64,000 bases of DNA from Desulfobacterales bacterium (GTDB taxonomy: Bacteria; Desulfobacterota; Desulfobacteria; Desulfobacterales; JALSRD01): positions 1 to 64,000 of the forward strand of contig JALSRD010000002.1 in the NCBI GenBank assembly GCA_026984935.1, read 5' to 3'. The notes beneath the pieces were generated by a model. It did not search any database, had not been told where the DNA came from, and saw only the letters and a list, made by a program, of their open reading frames with translations. Positions 53,791 to 64,000 of this stretch are shown one piece after another. Position 1 is the stretch's first letter, and every line of letters begins with the position of its first letter. A program made the position numbers and the translations under genes.

Positions 53791-54882
53791 ATGAAAACCA
53801 TACAATCCATAGCCATTGATAAAGACCGTATTCAAAATCTGGCCGCACAGGCGCGCGCAGCAATTCCGCCCGTCGGCGCACAAAAGGAAAAGCTTGTTGC
53901 CCGTATCAAGGAACTGCTCAAGGAAAAAAACGCGGTTCTGCTGGCCCACTATTATGTGGACGAAGACCTTCAGGTTCTGGCGGATGAAACCGGCGGCTGC
54001 GTTTCGGACTCGCTGGAAATGGCGCGTTTCGGCCATGACCATCCGGCTGCAACCATCGTGGTGGCAGGCGTGCGCTTCATGGGCGAAACCGCCAAGATTC
54101 TCAATCCGGAAAAAAGGGTGCTGATGCCCTCTTTAGAGGCGGAATGCTCCCTGGACCTGAGCTGTAATGCAGAAGTGTTCAGGCGTTTTTGTGACCGGCA
54201 TCCCGATCGCACCAGTGTCGTTTACGCCAATACCAGTGCCGAGGTCAAGGCCTGCGCCGACTGGGTCGTGACGTCGAGCATCGGCACCAGGATCGTTGCG
54301 CACCTGCAGGCAAAGGGTGAAAAGATCCTCTGGGCGCCCGACCGCTACCTGGGGGCCTACATCCAAAAGGTCACTGGTGCGGACATGCTGCTCTGGCCGG
54401 GATACTGCGTGGTTCACGACGCCTTCAAAGCAGACGCGTTACTGCGCCTGCGCAAAAAATATCCGGCTGCCGCCGTGCTGGTGCACCCGGAATCGCCCAT
54501 GGAAGTGATCGATCAGGCCGACGCGGTGGGCTCCACGACCCAGCTGATCCGCGCGGTGACAAAACTGCCGCACGAGCTTTTCATCGTGGCCACCGACCAC
54601 GGCATTTTTCACAAAATGCGCCAGGCCGCTCCGCAAAAGCGCTTTATCGAAGCCCCCCTGGGCGGTACCGGCGCCAGCTGCCTGAGCTGTGCCCACTGCC
54701 CGTGGATGGCCACAAACGGCCTGGTCAACCTGGCGCACACCCTGGAAACGGGTGAAAACGAAGTGTTGGTGGATCCTGAGGTGGGGCGCCGGGCCATGGT
54801 ACCTGTCCGGCGCATGCTCGACTTCGCCCGCCGCATCAAAACACGGGCCACCGGTGAAGCAAACATTGCTTCACCGGCCTGA
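53791..54882 (+). CDS. nadA: Quinolinate synthase
   Basis: A 363-residue NadA that condenses iminoaspartate with dihydroxyacetone phosphate to quinolinate in NAD synthesis, using a 4Fe-4S cluster. Motifs include [20 protein letters not shown] with [20 protein letters not shown], and the C-terminal [20 protein letters not shown]; three cluster cysteines are expected among these and the middle region. The ATG at 53791 is used; the frame extends upstream to 53677 and a GTG lies at 53782, but no ribosome site distinguishes them. No nadB or nadC is adjacent. A perfect hairpin covers its last codons. Confidence 0.94.
   Translation: MKTIQSIAIDKDRIQNLAAQARAAIPPVGAQKEKLVARIKELLKEKNAVLLAHYYVDEDLQVLADETGGCVSDSLEMARFGHDHPAATIVVAGVRFMGETAKILNPEKRVLMPSLEAECSLDLSCNAEVFRRFCDRHPDRTSVVYANTSAEVKACADWVVTSSIGTRIVAHLQAKGEKILWAPDRYLGAYIQKVTGADMLLWPGYCVVHDAFKADALLRLRKKYPAAAVLVHPESPMEVIDQADAVGSTTQLIRAVTKLPHELFIVATDHGIFHKMRQAAPQKRFIEAPLGGTGASCLSCAHCPWMATNGLVNLAHTLETGENEVLVDPEVGRRAMVPVRRMLDFARRIKTRATGEANIASPA
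54851..54877 (+). terminator. Perfect 12-bp hairpin at the nadA 3' end
   Basis: CCGGTGAAGCAA (54851-54862) and its exact complement (54866-54877) with a 3-base loop lie within the last codons of nadA, just before the stop. There is no T-run. It sits between convergent nadA and hpt genes and may stabilise or terminate the message. Confidence 0.45.
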
Positions 54883-54920
54883 ACGTGAATGATTGCGTTT
54901 CACAACCGTCAACGTCAACT

Positions 54921-55235
54921 TCACGGTCTCTCCGATTCCAGTTGTTGCATCTGCGCTTCTATGCGTTGCACGGAATTTTTCATGTTTTCATAATCCCGCG
55001 ATGCACACTGATCTTCTATTTTCTTGGCCATCTCGGAGATTGTCATCAGTCCCAAGTTTCCGGACGCGCCTTTGAGTGAATGCGCGACACGGCGGATTTC
55101 AGTTTCATCTTTTGCTTCGACGGCTTCTTTGAGTTGCTCAAGCTGGGGTTTTCCGGTTTCCACAAAAAGATCGACCAGTTCCATGAATTCGTCTTTTTCC
55201 AGCCCCAGGTTTTCAGCCAGTTCGTTAAAATTCAT
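54921..55235 (-). CDS. Histidine phosphotransfer (Hpt) domain protein
   Basis: A 104-residue single Hpt domain. The phospho-acceptor histidine lies in RRVAHSLKGASGNLG, with the surrounding four-helix pattern (FMELVDLFVETGKPQLEQLKEAV, IEDQCASRDYENMKNSVQRIEAQMQQL). It would relay phosphate between a hybrid kinase and a response regulator encoded elsewhere. The ATG follows AGGGGA. It is alone; a chemoreceptor remnant about 1.5 kb away is the only nearby signalling gene. Confidence 0.93.
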   Translation of the reverse strand: MNFNELAENLGLEKDEFMELVDLFVETGKPQLEQLKEAVEAKDETEIRRVAHSLKGASGNLGLMTISEMAKKIEDQCASRDYENMKNSVQRIEAQMQQLESERP

Positions 55236-55697
55236 TTAAACTTCCCCTTCAGTATACAAAATTGATGATTTCGTAAAAACTCCGGACTTCTCGCTGCTGC
55301 AGGACTTTTTACGAACCTGTTAAAATTAAATGGCCCCCGTCCGGATTAAAGCCCGGGAAGGAATAAATCCACAGATCACGGCGTATTTTGGTTCGGCGGC
55401 AGGGCGCGCCGGTAGTTTCATACTGGTTGTAGGGAACAATCGGCCGGACTCGGTAACCGGGCCAAAAGACAAGTCAGATCGGTACTTTTATTATTCCGGC
55501 GGGGGCTTCAGTATAACCCGTTTTTCAAAAAACAGAGGACCGTAAATACTGCCGGGCCACCGCGTAGGTTTTTGCTTATATGGTTTTCATCGGCCGCGTA
55601 TGCCATCGGCCCCGTAATCATCTATCTTCTTGGCGTTATTATCCGGTTTTTTTTCAACGAACTTTAGCCAATTCCCCGGCGCTAAAAAAATGATAAA
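55236..55697. other. Intergenic region between hpt and gyrB
   Basis: These 462 bases contain no convincing gene. A 71-codon plus-strand frame (55330-55545) lacks a ribosome site and similarity. The inverted repeat at 55270-55315 is the only clear structure; an obvious terminator for gyrB was not found. Confidence 0.5.
55270..55315. repeat. Inverted repeat, family copy A
   Basis: Arms TTCGTAAAAACTCC (55270-55283) and GGACTTTTTACGAA (55302-55315) are complementary at 13 of 14 positions with an 18-base loop. The right arm is identical to that of copy B at 53696-53709. Confidence 0.65.
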
Positions 55698-58184
<2,487 letters not shown>

Positions 58185-59303
58185 TTATATTCGCATGGGC
58201 ATCACGACGCTCAGGTAGCTCTTGTCCTGCGCGCCCTGAATGTAGCAGGGTTTTTCGTTGTTCTTGATGCTGACAATCACCTGGTCATCTTCAATGACAT
58301 TGAGTGAATCGATAAAAAAGCGTGGGTTGAAGGCTGCTTCCACGGGATCACCCGTAAAACCGATAGGCATGTCCTCCTTGGATTCGCCAATTTCCGGATT
58401 CGTGGAGTTGATCAGCAGAACATCATCTTTAAAATTAAATATCACACACTTATAGCTATCCGTGGAGAGAATGGACATGCGTTTCAACATCATCAAAAAC
58501 AAATTTCGATCCATAACGATTTCGGTATAGCCGGATTGATCGACAATCTCGCTGTAGTCCGGAAATTCTCCTTCCAGCAGGCGAATCACTAAAGTTTCCT
58601 TTTCCTTTTTCACCACCAGGTGATTGTCCATGAACCCCATCTGCACGAACTCGTCGCCTTCCAGAAATTTTCCGACTTCAACCAACTCCTTTTTGGAAAT
58701 CAGCACCCCTTTTTCAAAGGGAACCTGCATTTCTTCTTTGAGTGCATAATCGACTTTGGACAAACGGCTGCCGTCTGTTGAAACCATTCGGATATAGTGT
58801 TTGTCGCCTTGTCGCAGGCATTCGAAAAAAACACCGATAACGTGGGCCCGTTTATCATCGCCGGCACCGGTGATAACCACGGACCGTTCAATCATTTTCT
58901 TAAGTGCGGAAGACTTCATTTCAAAAAAGGGAATATCCTGGATTTCCGGGTTGCCGGGAAAATCTTCCGGATTCATACCGACAATATGATAGAGCACTTT
59001 TTCGTTGCCGATCTCGATCCAGTGATTTTCAAGCTCATTGATTCGGATTTCTTCACTGGGAAAATCTCTTACAATTTCAAAAAGTTTCTTGGCATTAATC
59101 ACCACCATACCTTCGGAGCGCACTTTTGCGGTAAAATGTCCCTCATACCCGGTTTCAAGATCGGTTGCCGCCAGTACGACGCCGGTATCGCTGGTTTTCA
59201 TCAGCAGGGACGATGTAATGGCCAGGCTGCTCTTTCTGCCGGTCAACCCCTGTATCTTGGACAATACATCCAAAAAATCGCTTCGTTTGATGGCAATGTT
59301 CAT
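58185..59303 (-). CDS. dnaN: DNA polymerase III beta subunit (sliding clamp)
   Basis: A 372-residue DnaN, the ring clamp that gives the replicative polymerase its processivity. The three repeated clamp domains are recognisable by MNIAIKRSDFLDVLSKIQGLTGRKSSLAI, NPEDFPGNPE, EFPDYSEIVD and the C-terminal SYLSVVMPMRI. The length is typical. ATG at 59303 follows GAGGT; a GTG one codon earlier is an alternative. It is upstream of gyrB on the minus strand. No dnaA gene is present before it; instead two RdgC-like genes lie upstream. Confidence 0.97.
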   Translation of the reverse strand: MNIAIKRSDFLDVLSKIQGLTGRKSSLAITSSLLMKTSDTGVVLAATDLETGYEGHFTAKVRSEGMVVINAKKLFEIVRDFPSEEIRINELENHWIEIGNEKVLYHIVGMNPEDFPGNPEIQDIPFFEMKSSALKKMIERSVVITGAGDDKRAHVIGVFFECLRQGDKHYIRMVSTDGSRLSKVDYALKEEMQVPFEKGVLISKKELVEVGKFLEGDEFVQMGFMDNHLVVKKEKETLVIRLLEGEFPDYSEIVDQSGYTEIVMDRNLFLMMLKRMSILSTDSYKCVIFNFKDDVLLINSTNPEIGESKEDMPIGFTGDPVEAAFNPRFFIDSLNVIEDDQVIVSIKNNEKPCYIQGAQDKSYLSVVMPMRI

Positions 59304-59343
59304 CACAACCTCTTTTTTCTTTTTTTATTTAAAAACAAGGGAG

Positions 59344-59371
59344 ATTATAATGGCTTGTCAATAAATCCAAT
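59344..59371 (-). promoter_or_regulatory. Candidate dnaN promoter
   Basis: The minus strand carries a consensus TATAAT (59344-59349). TTGGAT (59365-59370) or ATTGGA (59366-59371) lies 15 to 16 bases upstream. The region is AT-rich, but no cluster of DnaA boxes was seen. Confidence 0.5.
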
Positions 59372-59482
59372 AAGCTTTCAATACTGTGTTTTAAAAAGAA
59401 AAAAAGATTCAATTCTGATTCCATAAGAAAAGGCTTCCGCCATTGATAAAGGCCTGTTTGAAAACATGCCGTGCAAGTATGT

Positions 59483-59502
59483 CAATAACCGCAGGGTTAT
59501 TG
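59483..59502. other. Perfect 8-bp hairpin upstream of dnaN
   Basis: CAATAACC (59483-59490) and GGTTATTG (59495-59502) enclose GCAG. It lies 20 bases after the stop of the RdgC-like operon. On the plus strand it is followed by TATTTTTG. It may terminate the RdgC unit or serve as a binding site. Confidence 0.4.
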
Positions 59503-59521
59503 TATTTTTGTAAACGCGTTA

Positions 59522-60040
59522 TCAACGGTCCATCCAGCGACTGATCTGCGGGCGTGTTTTGGTTTCCCAGGCATCCGACAGGCGCTCTTTGACGAAGACT
59601 TGAAAAAGCGTTTCGATTTTTGCAATGATTTGCTCGCAAAGATAAATCCGGTTCAAGGCGGCGCCCTCGAGATCTTCTTTGGTTTCAACGAGCTCGGTTT
59701 CCGGAAAACTGAGGTTGGATATGGCCAGGCTCTCGGCTTTGAGGGTAAAACGCCATTTCAGGTTTGCCTGGCTGTAAGTAAGGTTGGCCTCGGAAACCCC
59801 GGCGCCCTTGCGAAGGGCGATGAAGGCCTCTTCAAAGCCGGCGTCATCTCCCTTGATGGTGATGGTTTCCAGTCCCTCGCGGGATCGGTTTTCCAAAACG
59901 ATGCGGTTTCCCATCTGAAAGACGCCATCGTCCGGTGAATCCGTTTCGTGGTTCTGGGTGTCGATTCGATGCCAAAGCCATGTTAAAAATTCGTATCCCA
60001 AAAATTTATAGCGGTTATAGGCGACTGCCAGATCAAGCAT
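59522..60040 (-). CDS. RdgC-like protein, C-terminal half (separate gene)
   Basis: A 172-residue protein whose N-terminus contains FLGYEFLTWLWHRID, matching the GxEFLTWLW stretch in RdgC-family proteins, followed by an acidic and beta-rich part (VLENRSREGLETITIKGDDAGFEEAFIALRKGAGV) typical of the RdgC C-terminal half. Together with the preceding gene it would make a complete RdgC. It starts with its own ATG, overlapping the upstream stop by eight bases, so it appears a translationally coupled separate polypeptide rather than a simple frameshift. RdgC binds DNA and limits RecA. Assignment rests on pattern recognition. Confidence 0.65.
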   Translation of the reverse strand: MLDLAVAYNRYKFLGYEFLTWLWHRIDTQNHETDSPDDGVFQMGNRIVLENRSREGLETITIKGDDAGFEEAFIALRKGAGVSEANLTYSQANLKWRFTLKAESLAISNLSFPETELVETKEDLEGAALNRIYLCEQIIAKIETLFQVFVKERLSDAWETKTRPQISRWMDR

Positions 60041-60659
60041 GCGACCCCTCCCGAAAAGAAACCGGCGAAAGTTGGAGCAGCCTGTCTTGCTCTGAATGAC
60101 TGAGTTCCGATGCCAGTACCGCCTGGGTATAGGGAAAGAGCCTGACCAGCGACAGGTTGAAGGACTTTAAAAACAGGGCTTCCAATTCTTCATTGGCCGA
60201 TTTTAGGGTCGAAAAGAGCCAGAGGCGTTCCTTTTCATAGTCCCATATCAGATCGTAGATATTGGGGGTGGCCGGAATCTGGCGGCAAAGGTTCTGCACG
60301 ATCTGTTCTTTCAGCAGTTTTTTTTCGTTACTGGAAAGAAAACCGCGGCCGTTTTCACGTTTGCGTTTCTCGATTTCGAGACTGCAATGTTTGCGGATGG
60401 TTTTGGCCGCAAGCGTTTTTTTGTCGATTCGAAGGGCAAACAGAAAATACGTACCGATCATAAAGGAAGATCCGCGGAAGTCGGGCTGAAAGGGCGTCTG
60501 CCAGGATGTCCAGCCGGCACTTTTTTCATCAGTCTGCTGATCAATTTCCATAATACAGTTTTTACGAAGGCCCGTGAAAACGGATTCCACCGCTGAAGAT
60601 TCAAATTTACCGTTTACTTTGTAGCGGCTGACCGATACGCTGGAAGACAGCAATCCCAT
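60033..60659 (-). CDS. RdgC-like protein, N-terminal half (separate gene)
   Basis: A 208-residue protein resembling the first two-thirds of RdgC: a beta N-terminus (MGLLSSSVSVSRYKVNG), FMIGTYFLFALRIDKKTLAAKTIRKHCSLEIEKRKRE, then FLSSNEKKLLKEQIVQNLCRQIPATPNIYDLIWDYEKERLWLFST, which parallels the KDEVLHSLLPRAF and IDTVNGLI region of E. coli RdgC. It overlaps the following gene by eight bases. It lies divergent from the EndoQ-UvrD gene, with a 112-base AT-rich spacer that could hold promoters for both. Confidence 0.7.
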   Translation of the reverse strand: MGLLSSSVSVSRYKVNGKFESSAVESVFTGLRKNCIMEIDQQTDEKSAGWTSWQTPFQPDFRGSSFMIGTYFLFALRIDKKTLAAKTIRKHCSLEIEKRKRENGRGFLSSNEKKLLKEQIVQNLCRQIPATPNIYDLIWDYEKERLWLFSTLKSANEELEALFLKSFNLSLVRLFPYTQAVLASELSHSEQDRLLQLSPVSFREGSHA

Positions 60660-60771
60660 GCGGCAACCCCCGTTATTTTAAATAGTTTTATTAAATTCCG
60701 ACTATACGCCGTTTCGGTCAAATAAACAAGTAAATATTTATTATTAAAGCAATAAAAAGACAGCTTGACCC

Positions 60772-63700
60772 ATGAAATTTATCGCGGATCTGCATGTGCA
60801 TTCAAAGTTTTCCAGGGCGACTTCCAAAACCCTGGATCTCGCAAGCATCTTTGTGGCGGCGCGCCTGAAGGGAATTGGCGTCGTCGCCACCGGTGATTTT
60901 ACGCATCCGGCCTGGTTTGCGGAAATTAACGCCAAACTGGTTGCGGCCGAACCCGGCTTCTTTCGGCTGGAAGATGAACTTTGGGCAGCCTGTGAAGAAA
61001 AAATACCGCCGGGAATCCATGGAGAGGTCCGGTTCGTGCTGGTTGCGGAAATCAGCAACATCTATAAAAAAGATGGCCGGGTGCGCAAGAATCACAACCT
61101 GGTTTTCATGCCGGACCTGGAAAGCTGTGCGCGTTTTAATCAAAAACTTGAAAAAATCGGTAACATCCAATCGGACGGCCGGCCCATCCTGGGCCTGGAT
61201 GCGCGCAACCTGCTCGAAATCGTAATGGAAGTTTCCGAAGATGCTTTTCTGATACCCGCCCACATCTGGACCCCCTGGTTTTCGGTGCTGGGGTCCAAAT
61301 CCGGTTTCGAGTCGCTGCAGGCGTGTTTCGAAGACCTGACCAAATACATTTTTGCCGTCGAAACCGGGCTTTCTTCGGATCCGGGAATGAACTGGCAGGT
61401 ATCCGAACTGGACCGCATGACCCTGGTTTCAAATTCCGACGCCCATTCCGCCGACAAACTGGGGCGCGAAGCCAATTGGTTCGACACCGATTATAACTAC
61501 TTCGGCATCCGCAGGGCCCTGGAATTTCCGGAGAGAAAGGAATTGCTGGGAACATTTGAATTCTACGCCCAGGAGGGAAAGTATCATTTTGACGGTCACC
61601 GCAAATGCGGCGTGAGTCTCAGCCCGGCGGAAACCCGATCTCTCGACGGAAAATGCCCGGAATGCGGAAAACCGCTGACCCTGGGAGTCCTGAATCGCGT
61701 TATGCAGCTGGCGGACCGCCGGCCTGGTTTCGAGCCACCCGATGCACGCCCCTATTTCAGTATCTTGCCGCTGCGCGAAGTCCTGTCGCAGATCCTGCGC
61801 GTGGGGCCCAATTCCAAGAAAGTTGCGCGATACTACCGTCGGGCGCTGGAAAAATTCGGCAGCGAGTTTGACATCCTGCACCACATAAAGCCTCAGCACC
61901 TGAACAGTACGGAAATACCGCTTTTGGGAAAAGCCATCGAAAAAATGCGCCGCGGCCGGATCAAGATACTTCCCGGGTTTGACGGGCAATTCGGCAAACT
62001 CCAGCTCTTTGACGACCAGGAACGCGAACAGCTGCTGGGCCAGGCCAGCCTTTTTGCGGTTCCGCCGGCGTTGGAACATACGCTTAGCAGCCGGACGGTC
62101 CCGGTCGCGGCCACCGCCGGCACAATGGCGCCGGAAAAGCGCAGAAGCATATCGCAAGCTCCCGGACATCAGCGCAAAGCGGAAATTGGCCGGGATTTAA
62201 ACGCGGCCCAGCGCCAGGCAGTTTTATGCGTCCGCGAACCGCTGCTGATCGTGGCCGGTCCGGGTACGGGAAAAACCCGCACCCTGACACACAAGGCCGC
62301 CTACCTGATGGTCGACAAAAAAATCGCCGCGGAGCAGATTCTGGCCCTGACCTTTACCAAACGGGCGGCGACGGAAATGCAGACCCGCCTGGAAAGGCTC
62401 GCCGGAGCGCGCTGCAGATCTGCAACGGTAACCACTTTTCACGGCCTCTGCCGGCAGCTTCTGGCGGGTTCCGGGAGCTATCTGCTCGACGCGCTGGCGC
62501 AGCGCAACTGGGTCAGAGAAGCGCTGGCGATGGTCAAAAAGAGAAGCGAAAAATTATCCTCGCGTGATTTGGAGCGGGCACTGTCCACTATCGCTTCGGC
62601 CAAACAGCAGCTGTTGTCGCCGGCGCGGTTTTTTGAAAAAAGAGGGCGCCTCCAGGCGGCAGATGCACAGCATAAAGTCTATGCCGCCTATCAGCGGCTG
62701 TTGGACAGCCAGAATATCGTGGACTATGAGGATCTGATTTTTAATGTGGTGCATGATCTGGAAGAGAATGCCGTTTTGCGCAAGACACTCCGGCAGCGGT
62801 TTCGATATATCCTTGTCGATGAATACCAGGACATCAATTACGCGCAGTACCGCCTGATTCGGCTGCTGGGTGCAACTGCCGAACAGGTGTGCGCCATTGG
62901 AGACCCGAATCAGTCCATCTATGGCTTCAGGGGGTCGAATCCGCAGTATTTCCTCAATTTCATGCAGGATTATCCCAACGCCAGGCTGGTTGTGCTTAAC
63001 AGAAATTATCGTTCCACGCGCACCATTTTGAGCGCAGCGGCACAGGTCATCAAGGGATACGAACTGGCTGTCGACACGGCATCGGATTTTCGGTCCAGAC
63101 AGGTAAAAGCCGTGGATTCCGGCATCCGGGGTTATCCGCAGGTGGATCTCATCGAAGCTTCCTCACCGCGGGCGGAAGCCGTTGCAGTGGGCAGGGTCAT
63201 TGAAAATATGGTCGGCGGCCTGTCGCTGCATTCCATTGACAGCGGCAAGGTCTCGCCTTACACCAAGTCCGCCAACAGGAGTTTTGCCGACTTTGCGGTG
63301 CTGTACCGCACGGCTGAGGACGGCAGGCTTTTTTCCGATGTTTTCCGCCGGGCGGGCATCCCGCACCAGGTATCTGCCCGTGAACATGCGCTGGACCGCG
63401 GAGGCGTGCGCGACCTGCTGGACCTGTTGAAGCTGGTTGAACGACAGGCCAGTCTGCTCGATTTTGAGAAAGTCGCCGGCCTGCATGTGAGCGGCCGGAG
63501 AATCAGCCGGCATTCCTGGCGATGCTTCAAGTCCTGGTGTTTTGATCGCAAATTGGATTTACAGGCAGCCGCCGCGCACCTGCAGCGTTTTCCGGTCCCC
63601 GGGTTAAGCACGGCCCAGCAGCGCGAATTGAACACGTTTGCAGCGGCCGTCGAGGACGTAAGGGCACAGATTAAAGACCTGCCCGTGGCCCGCAAACTGG

Positions 63701-64000
63701 TGCATTTGAGCCGTCATGATGACTTTCCGCACCTGAAAAGCGTCTTTGAATCCGACGAAGGTGCGTGCCGGGAATTGAAAAACCTGCTTGCGGAAGCCGG
63801 GCAAGCCGGATTCAAGGCCGATGCTTTTCTGGCCGATATTAGCTTAAGGACCGACGCGGACCTGCTTAAAGCCGGTGTTGAAAAGGTTGCCCTCATGACC
63901 ATGCACGCGGCCAAGGGCCTCGAATTTCCGGTGGTTTTTATTGCAGGCTGCAGCCAGGGAAATATTCCCTATATCCGCGAAAAAGATGAGGCCGACGTGG
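60772..64000 (+). CDS. Endonuclease Q-type PHP domain fused to a UvrD-family helicase (truncated by window edge)
   Basis: An uninterrupted frame of more than 1,076 codons with no stop before the window ends; it was not in the supplied list because it is open-ended. Residues 1-260 are a PHP phosphoesterase with DLHVHSKFSRATSK (H8, H10), GDFTHP (41-46) and NSDAHS (221-226). A zinc-binding knuckle (H276, C279, C295, C298) follows and then a helical region to about 400, matching Endonuclease Q, which nicks DNA beside deaminated bases. From about 475 it is a superfamily 1 helicase: Walker A GPGTGKT (496-502), VDEYQD (682-687), GDPNQSIYGFRG (710-721) and HAAKGLEF (1045-1052). No strong ribosome site is visible. 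It lies divergent from the RdgC-like pair. Confidence 0.88.
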   Translation, partial: MKFIADLHVHSKFSRATSKTLDLASIFVAARLKGIGVVATGDFTHPAWFAEINAKLVAAEPGFFRLEDELWAACEEKIPPGIHGEVRFVLVAEISNIYKKDGRVRKNHNLVFMPDLESCARFNQKLEKIGNIQSDGRPILGLDARNLLEIVMEVSEDAFLIPAHIWTPWFSVLGSKSGFESLQACFEDLTKYIFAVETGLSSDPGMNWQVSELDRMTLVSNSDAHSADKLGREANWFDTDYNYFGIRRALEFPERKELLGTFEFYAQEGKYHFDGHRKCGVSLSPAETRSLDGKCPECGKPLTLGVLNRVMQLADRRPGFEPPDARPYFSILPLREVLSQILRVGPNSKKVARYYRRALEKFGSEFDILHHIKPQHLNSTEIPLLGKAIEKMRRGRIKILPGFDGQFGKLQLFDDQEREQLLGQASLFAVPPALEHTLSSRTVPVAATAGTMAPEKRRSISQAPGHQRKAEIGRDLNAAQRQAVLCVREPLLIVAGPGTGKTRTLTHKAAYLMVDKKIAAEQILALTFTKRAATEMQTRLERLAGARCRSATVTTFHGLCRQLLAGSGSYLLDALAQRNWVREALAMVKKRSEKLSSRDLERALSTIASAKQQLLSPARFFEKRGRLQAADAQHKVYAAYQRLLDSQNIVDYEDLIFNVVHDLEENAVLRKTLRQRFRYILVDEYQDINYAQYRLIRLLGATAEQVCAIGDPNQSIYGFRGSNPQYFLNFMQDYPNARLVVLNRNYRSTRTILSAAAQVIKGYELAVDTASDFRSRQVKAVDSGIRGYPQVDLIEASSPRAEAVAVGRVIENMVGGLSLHSIDSGKVSPYTKSANRSFADFAVLYRTAEDGRLFSDVFRRAGIPHQVSAREHALDRGGVRDLLDLLKLVERQASLLDFEKVAGLHVSGRRISRHSWRCFKSWCFDRKLDLQAAAAHLQRFPVPGLSTAQQRELNTFAAAVEDVRAQIKDLPVARKLVHLSRHDDFPHLKSVFESDEGACRELKNLLAEAGQAGFKADAFLADISLRTDADLLKAGVEKVALMTMHAAKGLEFPVVFIAGCSQGNIPYIREKDEADV

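Noticed and set aside
55330-55545. 71-codon plus-strand frame upstream of gyrB
   Set aside because: No ribosome site, odd composition and no recognisable family.

Overview
The window looks like a chromosomal segment of a GC-rich Gram-negative bacterium, most likely a Desulfobacterota (deltaproteobacterial) anaerobe. The reasons are the high GC content, an OadB/OadG sodium-pump pair, an AzlCD exporter, an octaheme hydroxylamine-oxidoreductase-like cytochrome, rubredoxin-type domains, ADP-forming acyl-CoA synthetase subunits and an EndoQ-UvrD fusion. The phylum call is inference, because the window holds no rRNA gene. I saw no tRNA, rRNA, CRISPR array, prophage or insertion sequence. || Layout. 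1-5.5 kb: an atypical ABC ATPase (GlpS-like), an MscS channel, azlCD and an unrecognised 509-residue membrane protein. 5.5-10.7 kb: a tightly coupled operon hisI-hisG-aminotransferase-engB-era-ATP-grasp-HNH. 10.75-21.5 kb: a purine salvage operon with two paralogous BMP-family ABC transporter sets, one holding an Apt-like and the other a Gpt-type phosphoribosyltransferase. 21.6-25 kb: oadG-oadB, an ABM-domain protein and a double-rubredoxin/DUF2231 membrane protein. || 25-32.8 kb (minus strand): an origin-type cluster rng-rpmH-rnpA-yidC-jag-mnmE, followed by a perfect 16-bp parS palindrome, a YkgJ-family gene and a small unknown gene. The gene yidD is missing from its usual place. 32.8-46.3 kb: metabolic genes yceI, aceK, purB, asparaginase, the octaheme cytochrome, acyl-CoA synthetase beta and alpha, a CBM48-only protein, a eukaryote-type UDP-sugar pyrophosphorylase, ilvE and ugpC. 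46.6-50 kb: ugpB-ugpA-ugpE, divergent from ugpC, together a glycerol-3-phosphate uptake system, with two strong inverted repeats between ugpB and ugpA. || 50-55.2 kb: a HAD phosphatase, a cold-response pair (csp and an RhlE-type helicase) with an intrinsic terminator in the csp leader, a frameshifted chemoreceptor remnant, nadA and an Hpt protein. 55.7-64 kb: gyrB-dnaN (minus strand, without recF or dnaA between or beside them), a two-gene RdgC-like unit and, divergently, a large EndoQ-UvrD helicase fusion that runs off the right edge. || Themes: the parS site and the rpmH and dnaN-gyrB clusters place this segment near the replication origin, although the usual origin gene order is broken up. 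Purine salvage (two transporters, two phosphoribosyltransferases, purB) and glycerol-phosphate uptake are the main transport functions. The least ordinary items are the EndoQ-UvrD fusion beside a split RdgC, the doubled purine uptake operon, the csp leader terminator, the HAO-like octaheme cytochrome, AceK, and the unknown protein at 3.9-5.5 kb.
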